64,000 nucleotides of DNA. Source: Stutzerimonas kirkiae. GTDB taxonomy: Bacteria > Pseudomonadota > Gammaproteobacteria > Pseudomonadales > Pseudomonadaceae. The DNA lies in the NCBI RefSeq assembly GCF_004327335.1, contig NZ_QJUO01000006.1, forward strand, positions 1 through 64,000. The letters are read 5' to 3'. A program made the translations under genes and the position numbers. This document shows positions 63,396 to 64,000 of this stretch, piece after piece. The notes under the pieces were generated by a model. The model was not told the origin of the DNA, searched no databases, and saw only the letters and a program-made list of their open reading frames with translations. The first letter of the stretch is position 1. Each line of letters begins with the position of its first letter.

Positions 63396-64000
63396 GCGCA
63401 GTGCTCGTGCCGGCTGACGGGCAGCGGCCCTGGCGTGGGCGCCTGGGCAGCGCTGGCCTGGTGCTGGCGTTGCATGGCCTGCTGGCCCTGGTGCTGCTGC
63501 GCGGGCTGGCGCCGGCCCTGCCGGAGCCGCCCCTGGCGATGATGGTGGAGACCGCGCTGGTCAGCCTGCCGCCGGCGCCGGTTCCCGAACCGCTGGTGGA
63601 GCCGCTCGTGGAGCCTGTGGCGGAAATCGAGCCGCCAGCGCCCCGGGTGGAGGAAGCACCGCCGCCGCTGGTCCGGCCCGACCAGGCCGAACTGGCGTTC
63701 AAGCGCGCCGAGCGCGAGCGTGAAACGCAGCGCCGCGAGCAGGAAGCCGAGCACCGGCGCCAGGAGCGACTGGAACAGCAGCGCCGGGCACAGCAACAGC
63801 AGGAAGCACAACGCCAGGCGCAGCTTGCCGCCCGCCAGGCCGCCGAGCGCGAAGCCGCCCTGGCCGCCGAGCGGGCGCGCGCCGCCGACAGCCGCCGCTA
63901 CCAGCCGCTCAGCAAGAAGGCCCCGGCCTACCCCCAGCGCGCCCTGGACCAGCGCCTCGAAGGCACCTGCACGGTCACCTATACGGTCGATGCGCGCGGC
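63392..64000 (+). CDS. tonB: TonB-family protein (C-terminal end beyond window)
   Basis: Starts at an ATGA overlap with exbD and is open to the window end (203 codons seen). One N-terminal membrane segment (LVLALHGLLALVLLRGLA), then a Pro/Glu-rich spacer (PPAPVPEPLVEPLVEPVAEI), a long Arg/Glu/Gln-rich coiled region, and the beginning of the TonB C-terminal domain (YQPLSKKAPAYPQRALDQ, EGTCTVTYTVDARG). The charged helical spacer is TolA-like, but the C-terminal motif is that of TonB. The domain is cut before its end. Confidence 0.85.
   Translation, partial: MSAVLVPADGQRPWRGRLGSAGLVLALHGLLALVLLRGLAPALPEPPLAMMVETALVSLPPAPVPEPLVEPLVEPVAEIEPPAPRVEEAPPPLVRPDQAELAFKRAERERETQRREQEAEHRRQERLEQQRRAQQQQEAQRQAQLAARQAAEREAALAAERARAADSRRYQPLSKKAPAYPQRALDQRLEGTCTVTYTVDARG

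Overview
The window is high-GC DNA (clearly above 60% by eye). Its gene content points to Pseudomonas in the broad sense: an OprD-family porin, a PchR-like regulator, SfnB/MsuE/MsuC/SfnR-type sulfur genes, an OmpC-type general porin and many short Pseudomonas-style intergenic palindromes. No rRNA, tRNA, CRISPR array or intact insertion sequence was seen.

Layout. Positions 1-3514 hold an iron module: a periplasmic siderophore esterase (cut by the window edge), a TonB-dependent receptor and a divergent AraC regulator with a Fur-box-like site between them. Positions 3801-12003 hold an OprD porin, two tandem substrate-binding proteins (one Sec, one Tat), a sugar-type ABC ATPase, two permeases and SfnB. 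A hipBA module follows (12205-13736).

The centre (14162-34411) is a large sulfur-scavenging island made of two related cassettes. In each, a divergent intergenic region separates a leftward pair of flavin monooxygenases (one NtaA/SnaA/DszA-like luciferase type, one DszC-like acyl-CoA-dehydrogenase type) from a rightward branched-chain-amino-acid-type ABC transporter. The first gene of each transporter operon is an AMP-ligase-like protein that has lost its catalytic motifs. A third monooxygenase pair (35018-37686), a broken metN (38080-38607), a dienelactone hydrolase plus ABC exporter, and an msuE-msuC-sfnR-msuD-amidohydrolase operon (47681 down to 42703) with another flavin reductase complete it. 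Sigma-54-like promoters (GG-N10-GC type, one with GA) and upstream sites sharing CTGTTCG(CC) occur before the msuE operon, before the third pair and on both sides of each cassette. This suggests that one regulon, driven by the SfnR-like activator encoded here, controls the island.

Positions 48104-50835 are a small accessory patch (GFA-family protein, CcdAB, SymE, Rpn-family nuclease), lower in GC in parts. Positions 51252-55559 carry a general porin with a strong terminator, a lipoprotein, an AraC regulator and a GGDEF-like membrane protein with a degenerate active site. The right end (55771-64000) is a phytate/organophosphate locus: a secreted purple-acid-phosphatase-like enzyme and a divergent operon of TonB-dependent receptor, two-domain beta-propeller phytase, ExbB, ExbD and TonB (cut by the edge). 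A Pho-box-like site lies before each divergent unit.

Together the genes look like nutrient-scarcity functions for iron, sulfur and phosphorus. Substrates of the transporters and monooxygenases are inferred from family and context, not shown by the sequence.
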